Shown: positions 6,518-6,525 of the stretch, piece after piece | How the letters are laid out: every line of letters begins with the position of its first letter | Position numbering within the stretch: the first letter of the stretch is position 1 | Source: an uncultured Planctomycetota bacterium | GTDB lineage: Bacteria; Planctomycetota; UBA1135; UBA2386 | NCBI GenBank assembly: GCA_903925435.1 | Contig: CAIYFF010000167.1 | Location: 1 to 6,525 of the forward strand | Length of the DNA: 6,525 nucleotides | Direction: 5' to 3' | Position numbers and translations under genes: made by a program | The notes under the pieces: generated by a model | What the model was told of the DNA's origin: nothing | Databases searched by the model: none | What the model saw: the letters and a program-made list of their open reading frames with translations, nothing else

Positions 6518-6525
6518 GCGCGCAC

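Overview
The window is GC-rich bacterial DNA with tightly packed genes, short intergenic gaps and few clear Shine-Dalgarno sites. A likely lipoprotein and a multi-helix membrane protein are present. The host looks like a high-GC, Gram-negative-type bacterium; Planctomycetota or Myxococcota would fit, but nothing here fixes the phylum. There is no sign of phage, insertion sequences, CRISPR arrays, tRNA or rRNA.

Layout: (1) Positions 1-1997, minus strand, hold most of polynucleotide phosphorylase (pnp). Its S1-domain C-terminus lies outside the left edge. (2) A 178-bp divergent gap carries a perfect 12-bp palindrome. (3) Positions 2176-3366, plus strand, encode a two-domain protein: a heme-oxygenase-like diiron oxidase (HDO) domain with a full set of candidate iron ligands, followed by a cupin. 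This is the domain order of the N-nitrosourea-forming enzyme SznF. (4) Convergent and only 10 bp away is a minus-strand pair: a four-helix membrane protein (4137-3709) translationally coupled by an ATGA overlap to a plant-type 2Fe-2S ferredoxin (3712-3377). (5) Positions 4234-5082, plus strand, encode a beta-hydroxyacid dehydrogenase-family NAD(P) oxidoreductase. (6) Convergent to it are two minus-strand genes: a 145-aa all-helical protein of unknown function (5539-5102) and a probable lipoprotein with a possible alpha/beta-hydrolase fold (6517-5579).

How they fit together: PNPase is housekeeping RNA turnover. The most interesting unit is the HDO-cupin enzyme next to a ferredoxin gene. Diiron oxidases of this fold need electrons, so the ferredoxin is a plausible but unproven partner. 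The dehydrogenase, the helical protein and the lipoprotein have no demonstrable link to it. No complete biosynthetic cluster is visible, so the HDO-cupin substrate cannot be named.
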